Shown: positions 1 through 7,810 of the stretch, piece after piece
Position numbering within the stretch: position 1 is the first letter of the stretch
Layout of the letters: every line of letters begins with the position of its first letter
From: Methanobacteriota archaeon
Lineage (GTDB): Archaea; Thermoplasmatota; Poseidoniia; Poseidoniales; Poseidoniaceae
NCBI GenBank assembly: GCA_002726395.1
Contig: PBTA01000021.1
Location: forward strand, 31,203-60,447
Direction of reading: 5' to 3'
DNA length: 29,245 bases
The notes under the pieces: generated by a model
What the model saw: the letters and a program-made list of their open reading frames with translations, nothing else
Database searches by the model: none
Told to the model about the DNA's origin: nothing
Program-made: the position numbers and the translations under genes

Positions 1-381
1 GATGGTATTGTCTATCTTTCAATGCATGATGCAAAACGCATTTCTGGCCGCCTCGGGATGGAAGTTACTGAATGGTTATCAAGGGATTGTCGTAAAACAT
101 TAGATGGAAGATATGTCCTAAAAAGCCGTGAAACAGACGGCATCTGTATTTACTTAAACGACGATAAGCAATGCAATATTTATGCAATTAGGCCCCAACA
201 ATGTGCAGCTTATCCCTGGTGGAGCGAAAATTTGGCTACCGAACGTTCATGGGAGAGAACTAAGCAAGAATGCCCTGGCTTGACAGCAGAAGATGCGATT
301 ATTATCGACGGAAGTAGCATTCGAATTCATGTATTAGCCGATCGTCAATCTTCGAAAGGTTTCAGAGAGTGGGTTGATTAA
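1..381 (+). CDS. YkgJ-family Cys-cluster (Zn/Fe-chelating) protein, 5'-truncated
   Basis: The reading frame is open from base 1, so the gene starts outside the window; the first in-frame ATG is at 22, but the residues before it (DGIVYLS) look like family sequence rather than leader. The visible part holds the YkgJ/UPF0153 pattern: a Cys before the 'YLNDDKQC' stretch, 'CNIYAIRPQQC' followed by an aromatic-rich 'YPWW', and a last Cys in 'ECPGL'. These conserved Cys are thought to bind a metal (Zn or Fe-S); the biochemical role of the family is not settled. The missing N-terminus should carry the first Cys of the cluster. Family assignment is fairly sure; the function is unknown. Confidence 0.8.
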   Translation, partial: DGIVYLSMHDAKRISGRLGMEVTEWLSRDCRKTLDGRYVLKSRETDGICIYLNDDKQCNIYAIRPQQCAAYPWWSENLATERSWERTKQECPGLTAEDAIIIDGSSIRIHVLADRQSSKGFREWVD

Positions 382-390
382 CCACGGTTG

Positions 391-407
391 CCAAATAGGC
401 AATTTGG
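391..407 (+). terminator. small hairpin after the YkgJ-like gene
   Basis: A 6-bp perfect inverted repeat (CCAAAT / ATTTGG) with a 5-base AGGCA loop lies 10 bases after the stop codon at 381. It is not followed by a long T run, so it is only a weak candidate for transcription termination or 3'-end protection. Confidence 0.25.
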
Positions 408-424
408 TTGATAAATAGGCCGTC

Positions 425-431
425 TTTATAC
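425..431 (+). promoter_or_regulatory. TATA-like box of citrate synthase gene
   Basis: TTTATAC sits with its centre about 27 bases before the GTG start at 456. That is the normal distance from an archaeal TATA box to the transcription start, so the mRNA may begin at or next to the start codon (leaderless). There is also a GGGGAG five bases before the GTG, so a short leader cannot be excluded. Confidence 0.4.
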
Positions 432-455
432 CATAGTGTTTTCTGGGGAGTATAA

Positions 456-1631
456 GTGGGACTCATGGATGATGAAAAAGTTCTTTGTGAAGTGACTGAA
501 AATCACTTAAACACTGGGCTAAGAGGTATTCCCGTTGGAACATGTCGAACATCTTTCGTCACTCCTACTGAGGGTGTTCACTATTGTGGGTACCCAATAA
601 AAGAACTAGTTGATTTTAGTCCTGAAGACATAATTTATCTTTTGTTCAATAAAGAATTACCTACAGCCGCCCAATCAATTGCCTTCAAAGCAGACTTGTC
701 CGCTAGAGGGCATGTTCCTGACGGACTGGCTAATGTCCTGCAGACATTACCAACAGATGGCCACCCAATGGACTGGCTGTCAGTTGGTATTCACACTCTA
801 GGTATGCTGGAAACTACCGAAGATTGGCGAGAAGATGCTTTGAATCTAATCGCTCGAATGCCACGATTGATGGGTTTGATTTTCCGTTATCGGGAAGGTC
901 GAGGTGCAGATATTGCTGATGATGATACCAGTAAATCCCTAGTTCAAAGGTTCGTCGACACAGTCGGTGTTGATGAACATTTGAGGGCTAAGATGGAGCG
1001 TGTAGTTTCAACCTATCTGGTTTTACATATGGATCACGGGGGTGGTAACCTTTCGACCTTTACTGGTAAGTCAATTGCGTCAGGAAAAGCCACAGTTTAT
1101 TCTGCAATTGCCGGAGCAATGAATGCTTTATCAGGACCACTTCACGGACGTGCAAATCAATCATGTCTAGAATTTGTCCTAAAAATCGGTACCAGTGATG
1201 AAGTTGAAGTGGAAAACTTTGTTCGTAATGAACTAAAAGAAGGCCGCCCAGTGTTTGGGTTTGGCCATGCTGTACTGAGTGTGGAAGATCCTAGAGCTAC
1301 TGCACAATTCGCCATCGGTGAAGAGATTTGCCCAGATGATGAGAATTTTAAAATCATCAGAACTTTGCGTAAGGTTGCACCAATGGTGCTGTCAGAAAAC
1401 AAGAAAATTCGTAATCCTAATGCTAATGTAGATATTGCTAGCGGTGCATTACTTTACCATGTTGGTTTGACAGACCCAACCTACTACACCACCTTTTTCG
1501 GCTGGGCTAGAGTTGCAGGAATTGGAGCACAGATAGTTGATGAGCGAACAGTGCTAAGGTCGGGTAAAGGAGTTCCAATTTATCGCCCCAAATACTTCGC
1601 TGAAGGTCAAGAACTCCGTCACATTGAGTGA
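456..1631 (+). CDS. gltA: citrate synthase (eukaryote-like type)
   Basis: Condenses acetyl-CoA and oxaloacetate to citrate, the entry step of the TCA cycle; cytoplasmic. The 391-residue product has the catalytic residues in context: H230 in 'GPLHGRANQ', H271 in 'GFGHAVL', R280 in 'EDPRA' and D326 in 'NANVDIASG'. The motif variants 'GPLHG-ANQ', 'GHAVL..-DPR' and 'YYTTFFGWARVAG' resemble mitochondrial citrate synthase and its bacterial relatives, rather than the 'GPLHGGANE' and 'GFGHRVYK' forms usual in prokaryotes. The start is taken as GTG 456 because of the TATA spacing and a nearby GGGGAG; ATG 465 would lose three residues. It converges on the GDPD gene with three bases between the two stop codons. 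Methylcitrate synthase is a possible alternative activity, but the motifs favour citrate synthase. Confidence 0.93.
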   Translation: MGLMDDEKVLCEVTENHLNTGLRGIPVGTCRTSFVTPTEGVHYCGYPIKELVDFSPEDIIYLLFNKELPTAAQSIAFKADLSARGHVPDGLANVLQTLPTDGHPMDWLSVGIHTLGMLETTEDWREDALNLIARMPRLMGLIFRYREGRGADIADDDTSKSLVQRFVDTVGVDEHLRAKMERVVSTYLVLHMDHGGGNLSTFTGKSIASGKATVYSAIAGAMNALSGPLHGRANQSCLEFVLKIGTSDEVEVENFVRNELKEGRPVFGFGHAVLSVEDPRATAQFAIGEEICPDDENFKIIRTLRKVAPMVLSENKKIRNPNANVDIASGALLYHVGLTDPTYYTTFFGWARVAGIGAQIVDERTVLRSGKGVPIYRPKYFAEGQELRHIE

Positions 1632-1634
1632 TGA

Positions 1635-2792
1635 TTATTGTAACACTGGTCGAGCAGTCTTGCCTGAACCTCTATGGCCGATTAATCTAACGCTTTCCCA
1701 TGGTGGTGAATGCGAAGAGTTATCCACTAATTTATCGACATCTATATCCCAATTCCACTTGGCTTTCCACATTTTTATCAAGTCTCGCTTTCTACTAGCG
1801 GAACACTCAATCCAAGGGCTTACTTCTTCTTCCAATTGTTTGATGACGTCTTTATGCGTGGCATAATCAGCATTCTCAATCAATTTTATTTGTTGTGCAT
1901 CTAATGGTTTTGTTGCCGGTTTTTGCCACCTAGCACCGTTACCATTCTTGTACCAGGTATAAGCAGGATCTAAATTATCCGTCAGGCCAGTTATTCCAGA
2001 GTTGAGTAGCCGATATTCATACTTTTCATTGGCTGGCCAAACATATACTGGGATACCCTTTTGACATCTCCTAAAATGATTTAATTTCCTGCCGCTTAGT
2101 CCAACGCTTTTGCCCACTAAGGCGCGATTGTAGAAGGGTTGAAAATATTCGATTGCACATGGTACCATTGAAGCACCTCGCCTTCTGTGCTTATTCATTA
2201 ATCTTGAAAATGGTGTGACAAAATATTGTGGATAAGCCATCATTCGCTTGATTTTACTGTGGCCAAATCTAGGTACTACGGGTAGTAATTCCGCCCAATG
2301 ACGTTTTGAGTCGGCCATTTTTACCGATTTATGCATTTTATTATGGAATGCGTAAAATACACTATTGCCTTGTGGAATTGAATATTGATCTAACATTTCC
2401 TCAGCCTTTAGAATCATTTCACTAAGCACATTAGTTACTTTTTGGCCACCAAAAAATCCTCCACCTTCAGGTGACTTTGGATGAGGTCTTTTCAATTCTA
2501 AGCAGACCATTTTACCTTGGTCTCGCCATTGGGATATCACCTCAGTATCTTGCAGTAATTCTTCAAACGTGCAAAATCCTAGCTTTTGTAATTCCGTTAA
2601 ATCCCAACTTTCAACATATGGATTAGCGCCATTTAATAATGATTTTTCAACTGATACTTTGGAATCATGATGGATGATTAATTCTTTATCTGCAGTTATT
2701 CTAAGATCTAATTCGATACCATCACAATTAGAAATTCCGTGTCGTAAACTAGACAAAGTATTTTCCGGGGGTTGTACCCAGTTGTCTGACAC
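1635..2792 (-). CDS. glycerophosphodiester phosphodiesterase-family protein, apparently circularly permuted
   Basis: The 385-residue product belongs to the GDPD TIM-barrel family, which cleaves glycerophosphodiesters to glycerol-3-phosphate and an alcohol. In order one sees 'PPENTLSSL' (residues 8-16), 'GIELDLRITADKELIIHHD' (25-43, catalytic E27, D29, H42), 'CLELKRPHP' and 'IPVYVWPANEK..GITGLTDNLD' (late barrel strands). The family's first strand, normally '(I)GHRG' just before PENT, is missing from the N-terminus and instead occurs as 'LIGHRGSGKT' at 370-379, after an extra region of about 100 residues. The GTG start at 2792 is followed at once by the PENT region; in-frame extension upstream reaches a stop at 2823 without meeting an HRG. 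No signal peptide is visible. Substrate unknown. Confidence 0.82.
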   Translation of the reverse strand: MSDNWVQPPENTLSSLRHGISNCDGIELDLRITADKELIIHHDSKVSVEKSLLNGANPYVESWDLTELQKLGFCTFEELLQDTEVISQWRDQGKMVCLELKRPHPKSPEGGGFFGGQKVTNVLSEMILKAEEMLDQYSIPQGNSVFYAFHNKMHKSVKMADSKRHWAELLPVVPRFGHSKIKRMMAYPQYFVTPFSRLMNKHRRRGASMVPCAIEYFQPFYNRALVGKSVGLSGRKLNHFRRCQKGIPVYVWPANEKYEYRLLNSGITGLTDNLDPAYTWYKNGNGARWQKPATKPLDAQQIKLIENADYATHKDVIKQLEEEVSPWIECSASRKRDLIKMWKAKWNWDIDVDKLVDNSSHSPPWESVRLIGHRGSGKTARPVLQ

Positions 2793-2887
2793 GTGGAGGG
2801 CACTTGATAGTGATTGAAAATATCATGTGTTGGTGGTTTGATTTTTAGCCTTAAATCGCTTCATATATTCTAATGCGGTGAAAAAGG

Positions 2888-2894
2888 ATATATC
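2888..2894 (+). promoter_or_regulatory. TATA-like box for PAP2 gene
   Basis: ATATATC preceded by a purine-rich AAAAAGG (BRE-like) is centred about 25 bases before the ATG at 2916, as for a leaderless archaeal transcript. It lies in the 123-base divergent gap between the GDPD and PAP2 genes; no Shine-Dalgarno sequence is seen before the ATG, in keeping with a leaderless mRNA. Confidence 0.45.
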
Positions 2895-2915
2895 AGCAAA
2901 GGTTGGCACTGTGCT

Positions 2916-4349
2916 ATGAGTCCATACACTGTCATGATGATGCTAGTGGTTTTTTTCACTCCAGTGGTGTGTTGGCTGTTCTCTTTAACCCAGCGAGAGC
3001 ATCGAGTTCCACTCAAGCAGATGGCGACAGAATTTCATGAGAATCGGTACTATCTCCACATAATCGGTTACCTTGCAATTGTCCAATTAAAATCGGTAAC
3101 AGACTTGCTAAATGAACCAATAAAGTCTGAAGTCGGCCATTGGACTGATCTTGTTTACAGTATTGAGGGGGAATTGACTAAATCAATCCAAGATTTTTTT
3201 CTCAATGATTTATTAACTACCGTACTAAACTTCCATTATTTATTTATTTACTTGTTTCTGATTTATGTAACTACGGTATACTTTGCCTATACAGGTGACC
3301 GTGACATGACCGATAAAGTCACTATGAACTATTTGCTAATTTATGCTCTTGCAGTACCTTATTACTTGTTTTTCAATGTAGAAGTCACTTCATCTTGGAT
3401 TCCAGGAATGGAGGCCTTACTATACCATGATGGTGCTTATTCGGTATTTTATGCAACCCATGACCCATTAGATAATGCCGTGCCGTCACTCCACATTGCT
3501 ATACCATTTGGTATTTTGATGCTTAATTATTTACACGTCAAAGAAACTGGTGGCAAGATGAAAGATTGGCGACACTATAATTACCATATGTTCATTCTAA
3601 TCAATACCATTCTGTTTATCTTTTCAATCTTGTATTTAGGAATTCATTGGTTCGTTGATATACCTTTAGGCATGTTAATTGGTGGCATAGGCGCACTGTT
3701 TATCCATCATTTACAACCACGTATGAGAAATAACCACGGTTCATTCTTTAAGGGGATTGACAAGATAAAAGCTAGAAAACACGCCCTGATTGAAGGAGCG
3801 ATTGCTCTAGTAATGTTTACTTTGATTCTTATGGCGATTAATGTTCAAACAGAAAACTCAGAAGACAGAGTTTCATTCCGTTTGGGTCCAGAAGATTCAA
3901 CTTATGAAATAATTCAAGAACTAAAGTATGGTGATGAGGTTAATTCAACAGTAAAGAATCTTGATGATTCATTGGTTTTGGAAATTGTCTACATAAATGT
4001 TGAGGACAGTGCTAAAGCAATGGAAAATGGTTCAATTGATTGGCAATACCTCACTACACTGGGCGACTATTATGTAATCAACCCCGGTCAAGAAATCCAT
4101 TTGACCACAGATACTCCGCTGTTTTATCACTTAATTGTCATGCACAATCCGAGTAACAGCAGCAATGACATTCTTGAGGTTAGTGTAGTGAATGATTATC
4201 ATGATAACCAGATGTGGAAAGCGATTATTCTGTCGATTCCTTCATTGTGGATGACTGCGTTCGTAATCCACCGGTTACAGAGATTGAAATTGAATAGTAG
4301 ATCATTTGTTGACTCTTCTCCATCACATCTTTGGCTTGAGCAAGAATAG
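2916..4349 (+). CDS. membrane PAP2-superfamily (AUR1-like) protein with extracytoplasmic C-terminal domain
   Basis: A 477-residue multi-span membrane protein. The phosphatase/phosphotransferase signature of the PAP2 (AUR1-like) group is present: 'PSLH' at 190-193 and 'HWFVD' with H244 and D248, between hydrophobic helices. About eight spans occupy residues 1-310. They are followed by a hydrophilic domain (about 310-425) that should lie outside the membrane, a last span (about 432-450) and a short tail. PAP2 enzymes of this type dephosphorylate lipid phosphates or transfer phospho-head-groups, so a role in phospholipid or glycolipid synthesis is likely. The C-terminal domain is not one I recognise and is absent from minimal PAP2 proteins. 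The ATG at 2916 fits the TATA box upstream. Substrate unknown. Confidence 0.78.
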   Translation: MSPYTVMMMLVVFFTPVVCWLFSLTQREHRVPLKQMATEFHENRYYLHIIGYLAIVQLKSVTDLLNEPIKSEVGHWTDLVYSIEGELTKSIQDFFLNDLLTTVLNFHYLFIYLFLIYVTTVYFAYTGDRDMTDKVTMNYLLIYALAVPYYLFFNVEVTSSWIPGMEALLYHDGAYSVFYATHDPLDNAVPSLHIAIPFGILMLNYLHVKETGGKMKDWRHYNYHMFILINTILFIFSILYLGIHWFVDIPLGMLIGGIGALFIHHLQPRMRNNHGSFFKGIDKIKARKHALIEGAIALVMFTLILMAINVQTENSEDRVSFRLGPEDSTYEIIQELKYGDEVNSTVKNLDDSLVLEIVYINVEDSAKAMENGSIDWQYLTTLGDYYVINPGQEIHLTTDTPLFYHLIVMHNPSNSSNDILEVSVVNDYHDNQMWKAIILSIPSLWMTAFVIHRLQRLKLNSRSFVDSSPSHLWLEQE

Positions 4350-4383
4350 TTTGGATTATGACTAATCATCGTTTGGGATAACC

Positions 4384-5184
4384 ATGGGGGGCGAGGAGCA
4401 GTTCCAAAAAGCGGTCAAGAGTCTTGTTGATTCGCCTGGGGGCATCCTTGTCTCCGACATCGCTGAGTACCTAAAAAGCCGGATTAAATTATTATCTGGA
4501 TTATTCATAATTTCGGTAGTTGCAGGCTTTTCTCTGACAAAATCTGTCATTAGATGGCTAATTGAGCCTGAAAGACTACCTTCAGATGTCAATATAATTG
4601 TCACCTCACCGATAGAATTTATTCTCTTGCAATTTCAAATTGCAGTAAGTTTCGGTATCGTGATTATTGGATTATTTTTGTTGATTGAGGCATTAAGGAA
4701 AGGGGTAAACAATGACGCAATCAAGTTAAGGTTAGCGGAGTTAGATGTCAAGCCACCAAAGTTTAGTTGGGCATTTATCACTACAGTTGGATTCACTATC
4801 CTATTCGCCTTTGCCGGATTACTATACTCTTGGGAATTCCTCACTCCAATGATTTTGCAGTATCTTACCGAAGATGCTCAAACAGCAGGACTTTCAACAG
4901 AATGGCGGCTTTCTGGTTATGTTGGTTTTATTGTAAACTTGGCTTTAGCTTGCGTAATTGGATTTCAATCACCGGTAATCACCTTACTTATCCTACGCTT
5001 GGGCGTGGTTACTAGAATTCAAATTAGTCAATTCCGCAAGCACATTTGGTTTACTGCATTTGTACTGGGTGCATTTTTGTCACCGCCAGACCCGCTTTCG
5101 TTATTCTTAGTGGCCATGCCTGTAGTGATTTTATTTGAGATTGCTATGTTGATTGACAGCATATTTAACATTTCAAAAACATAA
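4384..5184 (+). CDS. tatC: Sec-independent protein translocase subunit TatC
   Basis: The 266-residue protein is the multi-span receptor of the twin-arginine pathway, which exports folded proteins across the cytoplasmic membrane. It shows about six membrane spans, the N-terminal amphipathic 'DIAEYLKSRIK' (equivalent to 'HL-ELR-R'), 'TSPIEFILLQFQ' (equivalent to 'P-E-F----K'), and near the end 'RKHIWFTAFVLGAFLSPPDPLS', matching the conserved 'RR---...-PPD--SQ' segment. Length is normal for TatC. ATG 4384 is the first in-frame start. The gene follows the PAP2 gene by 34 bases and may be co-transcribed with it. Its 3' end overlaps the convergent PHP gene by 12 bases. No tatA is visible in the window. 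Confidence 0.9.
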   Translation: MGGEEQFQKAVKSLVDSPGGILVSDIAEYLKSRIKLLSGLFIISVVAGFSLTKSVIRWLIEPERLPSDVNIIVTSPIEFILLQFQIAVSFGIVIIGLFLLIEALRKGVNNDAIKLRLAELDVKPPKFSWAFITTVGFTILFAFAGLLYSWEFLTPMILQYLTEDAQTAGLSTEWRLSGYVGFIVNLALACVIGFQSPVITLLILRLGVVTRIQISQFRKHIWFTAFVLGAFLSPPDPLSLFLVAMPVVILFEIAMLIDSIFNISKT

Positions 5185-6090
5185 CTCTGCTATTGGTATC
5201 GCCATACTCCCGGGTGTCTGGCCATAACTTTCACCATGGAAATCAGAACCACAACTTACTGAAATTGATTTTTCTTTACAGTATTGCCAAAGTTCATAGC
5301 GGTAATCATCAGGATGGCTGCGGTGAAAGGCTTCAATTGAATCAACACCGCTATCAAGACAGTATTCGACTAACTCTTTTGGAGGTATTCCATAGTAAAT
5401 TGGGTGGGCTAAAGACGTAATTCCGCCGCATTTCTTGACCATGTCCACCGCTTCTTGAATGGTTGGCTTTGGCTGAATTACATGGCCAGGTAATCCGTCT
5501 CCAATCCATAATTCAAATGCTTCATGTTTTGATTCAACATAGCCTTTTTCCACCATAACTTCTGCTAAATGTGGCCTGCCAATCGAGCCTCCTGCCTTGC
5601 TAGAAACTTCAGAAAATTTAATTGGCATACCTAACTCAGTTAACTTTTCAATCATTTTTCTCATGCGTGGAATTCTATTGTTTTGTAATGGTATTAACCA
5701 CTCTGCAAAAGTACTAGACAAAGCGTCATCTGGTTTTAAACCTGGAAAATAAGCGAGTAGATGCCATGATTTAGATCCCCTATCACGATTTCTTAACTCA
5801 AGTTCATCAGAATTTGCAGAAAGGCCACACTCACAAGTTATTTCTACACCTGGAATAAAATTAATTCCTAGTTTTGCCGCAGCAGTATAAGCATCTTTCC
5901 AGCCTGAAATAGTATCATGATCAGTTAATGACCAATTCTTAACATCATTTACAGCCATCAATTGTGCCACATGACCAACACTATGTTCACCATCACTATT
6001 GGTTGAATGGCTGTGAAGGTCATAGTCTTGCGTCCACATGTCGTAGTCCAAGTACTGGGTACTTTTGAACTTATGATTAAAACAGGTCAT
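5173..6090 (-). CDS. PHP-domain metal-dependent phosphoesterase (YciV/TrpH-like)
   Basis: The 305-residue product has the full PHP metal-site set: 'DLHSHSTNSDG' (H26, H28, D33), 'LTDHDT' (D57, H58, D59), 'PGVEI' (E83), 'GRPHLA', 'SLAHP' and 'GSDFHG' near the end. This architecture without a polymerase domain is that of YciV/RNase AM-type enzymes, which act on nucleoside 3',5'-bisphosphates or trim short RNA 5' ends; the exact substrate is not shown by sequence. The first ATG (6090) lies 14 bases inside the upstream membrane-protein gene. A second ATG at 6039, just before 'WTQDYDLHSHS', is an equally good start and would avoid the overlap. The gene is the last of a minus-strand run with folD. 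Confidence 0.85.
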   Translation of the reverse strand: MTCFNHKFKSTQYLDYDMWTQDYDLHSHSTNSDGEHSVGHVAQLMAVNDVKNWSLTDHDTISGWKDAYTAAAKLGINFIPGVEITCECGLSANSDELELRNRDRGSKSWHLLAYFPGLKPDDALSSTFAEWLIPLQNNRIPRMRKMIEKLTELGMPIKFSEVSSKAGGSIGRPHLAEVMVEKGYVESKHEAFELWIGDGLPGHVIQPKPTIQEAVDMVKKCGGITSLAHPIYYGIPPKELVEYCLDSGVDSIEAFHRSHPDDYRYELWQYCKEKSISVSCGSDFHGESYGQTPGSMAIPIAELCF

Positions 6091-6901
6091 CTAGATTGGG
6101 TAATTCAGGTGTAGATGTATCATTATTTTCACTACCTAGGAAATTATCTAACTCAGATAAGTCTGGAAGAGATTCATTAGTTGGATTTTTAGGCACAGGT
6201 ATCTCGTTTAGTAAGGTGTCTATATCTGTCATTGACGGTAATTTATCTTCAGTAGCATCCTCAATTTTTACCAAATCTGGTAAGTCTGGTAAGTCGGGGG
6301 TTGTCTGTTCAACCATCACATTAGTTTGCAAAGCCGGCAATGGGACATTATTTGATGGAACAGTATTGTTATGTTTGACCCTTAAGACAGGTACATCTAA
6401 CATTTGCTCAGCATGTCGATGAGGTGCAGGTAATTGTTCAGCCATTATCTTTGCATCTTGGCCTAGTTTTCCAGAACTCAAGGTTCCGATCGCACTGTCA
6501 ATTTGTTGTGCATTGATATCTGCTTTGGCTCCAATGATGCTTTCGATTATGCCTTTGGTTTGCAGATTTTCTGCTTTAGTTGACCCATCTGTGCTGTTGG
6601 ATTTAGTTGGTGTCTCTTCCATTGCAGCAAGCTGCTCTTCTAGAGTTGGGCTATCAGAAAATGTCGGTATTTTACGTTCTTTAGATGAAATGATGCTAAT
6701 AATTAGCAATACTGCAGCAACACCTAATCCCGCATATTCTTCAATGGTAAAACCGGGATTTTTTAGTAAATTGAGTTTCAAGTTGGTTGCTGTAACAATT
6801 ATTGATAGAGCAGTAAGTATCTTGCTAGCATTTGCCAGTCTTGGTGCTATCTGCTCCATGGTTGTGGACAGATGTAAGGTAGATATGATGTTTACCTTCA
6901 A
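6077..6901 (-). CDS. two-span membrane protein with acidic, motif-rich cytoplasmic tail
   Basis: No family recognised. Two hydrophobic helices (about 25-45 and 52-71) are followed by about 200 polar residues. The tail ends in a Pro/Leu/Asp-rich part with recurring short motifs: 'PDLPDLPDLV', 'MTDIDTLL', 'LPDLSELDNFL' and 'LPNLDDLF' at the very C-terminus. The tandem LPD triplet comes from a 9-base direct repeat in the DNA. Such a tail looks unstructured and suited to docking a partner protein. The start TTG (6901) overlaps the folD stop as TTGA, which suggests coupled translation; an ATG at 6859 is an alternative. Its place between folD and a PHP gene does not reveal a function. Confidence 0.7.
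   Translation of the reverse strand: MKVNIISTLHLSTTMEQIAPRLANASKILTALSIIVTATNLKLNLLKNPGFTIEEYAGLGVAAVLLIISIISSKERKIPTFSDSPTLEEQLAAMEETPTKSNSTDGSTKAENLQTKGIIESIIGAKADINAQQIDSAIGTLSSGKLGQDAKIMAEQLPAPHRHAEQMLDVPVLRVKHNNTVPSNNVPLPALQTNVMVEQTTPDLPDLPDLVKIEDATEDKLPSMTDIDTLLNEIPVPKNPTNESLPDLSELDNFLGSENNDTSTPELPNLDDLF
6276..6293. repeat. 9-base tandem repeat (two copies)
   Basis: TCTGGTAAG occurs twice in direct succession and is followed by a partial TCGGG copy. On the minus strand it encodes repeated Leu-Pro-Asp in the acidic tail of the membrane protein, so it looks like a coding microduplication. Confidence 0.6.
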
Positions 6902-7770
6902 AACTTGAATTCAGCAGAGCGTACGGTATTTTCCATTAACATGGCAACAGTCATCGGTCCAACGCCACCTGGAACAGGAGTAATCCATGAAGCAACCTGA
7001 CTGGCAGATTTCTCCACATCGCCCACAAGAATATAGCCACGCTTAGCATTTGCATCACTGACCCTGTTTATACCTACATCAACTACGATTGCTCCTGGTT
7101 TTATCCATGATTTCTTGACCATGTTTGGCCTTCCAACAGCAGCTACGATAATATCTGCGTCCAAACATTGTTTTGCCAGATCTGCGGTTCTGGAATGTGC
7201 TATTGTAACTGTTGCGTCTGCCCCTCTAGATGCTAGTAAAATTGCTTGTGGCATACCAACATTTCTTGAACGGCCAATTACCAATGCTTGCTTACCTTTA
7301 GTTTCGATTCCAGCCCAGTCAAGTAAGCGCATTACTCCATTTGGAGTGCAAGGGATCAAGCAATCATCTCGTGATTGAACCAATCTGCCCAGATTTACCG
7401 GATGGAAGCCATCAACGTCTTTCAGGGGGTCAATCAAGTCGGTTAGTAATTCTTCACTGATGTGATTTGGTAGTGGGGACTGAATTAAGATTCCATGGAC
7501 CAAATCATCATTATTTAGTTCATTAATGACCTGGATAAGTTCAGTTTCGCTTGATGTTTCTGGCATCTCGATGTGAGTGCTTTTGATTCCTAACCGCTCG
7601 CAAGCACGGATTTTAGCGCCGACATAAACATGACTTGCCGGGTCATCTCCAACAATTATTACCGCAATGTGCGGACTTATACCTGCAATTTGGCATTTTT
7701 CAATGCGTTCTTTTAGTGACTCTTCAACGGCAGCAGCACATGCTTTACCGTCTAATATTTCAGCCACCAT
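6898..7770 (-). CDS. folD: bifunctional methylene-tetrahydrofolate dehydrogenase / methenyl-tetrahydrofolate cyclohydrolase
   Basis: Interconverts 5,10-methylene-, 5,10-methenyl- and 10-formyl-tetrahydrofolate, linking glycine/serine-derived one-carbon units to purine synthesis. At 290 residues it has normal FolD length. The active-site residues are visible: Y49 and K53 in 'YVGAKIRACERLGI', Q97 in 'ILIQSPLP', D120 in 'DVDGFHP'. The Rossmann part shows 'PCTPNGVMRLL', 'GRSRNVGMP', 'VVDVGINR', 'GDVEK' and the C-terminal 'TPVPGGVGPMTVAMLMENT'. ATG 7770 is 40 bases after the VOC gene stop, and the stop overlaps the next gene. It implies tetrahydrofolate-based one-carbon chemistry in this archaeon, in agreement with the glycine cleavage genes further along. 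Confidence 0.96.
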   Translation of the reverse strand: MVAEILDGKACAAAVEESLKERIEKCQIAGISPHIAVIIVGDDPASHVYVGAKIRACERLGIKSTHIEMPETSSETELIQVINELNNDDLVHGILIQSPLPNHISEELLTDLIDPLKDVDGFHPVNLGRLVQSRDDCLIPCTPNGVMRLLDWAGIETKGKQALVIGRSRNVGMPQAILLASRGADATVTIAHSRTADLAKQCLDADIIVAAVGRPNMVKKSWIKPGAIVVDVGINRVSDANAKRGYILVGDVEKSASQVASWITPVPGGVGPMTVAMLMENTVRSAEFKF

Positions 7771-7810
7771 GTTCGTGCGAGTCGCCTTTCTTTATTGATT
7801 ATTTGCGTGG

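Noticed and set aside
1635..2915. GDPD gene as a simple frameshift or wrong start
   Set aside because: None of the three minus-strand frames upstream to 2915 encodes an HRG motif, and the body of the gene is one intact frame.
6276..6293. 9-base tandem repeat as a CRISPR or mobile-element remnant
   Set aside because: Only two short direct copies, in frame in a coding region, without spacers or terminal inverted repeats.
6096..6422. Plus-strand open frames across 6096-6908
   Set aside because: They are antisense shadows of the membrane-protein gene; no ribosome-binding site or recognisable domain.
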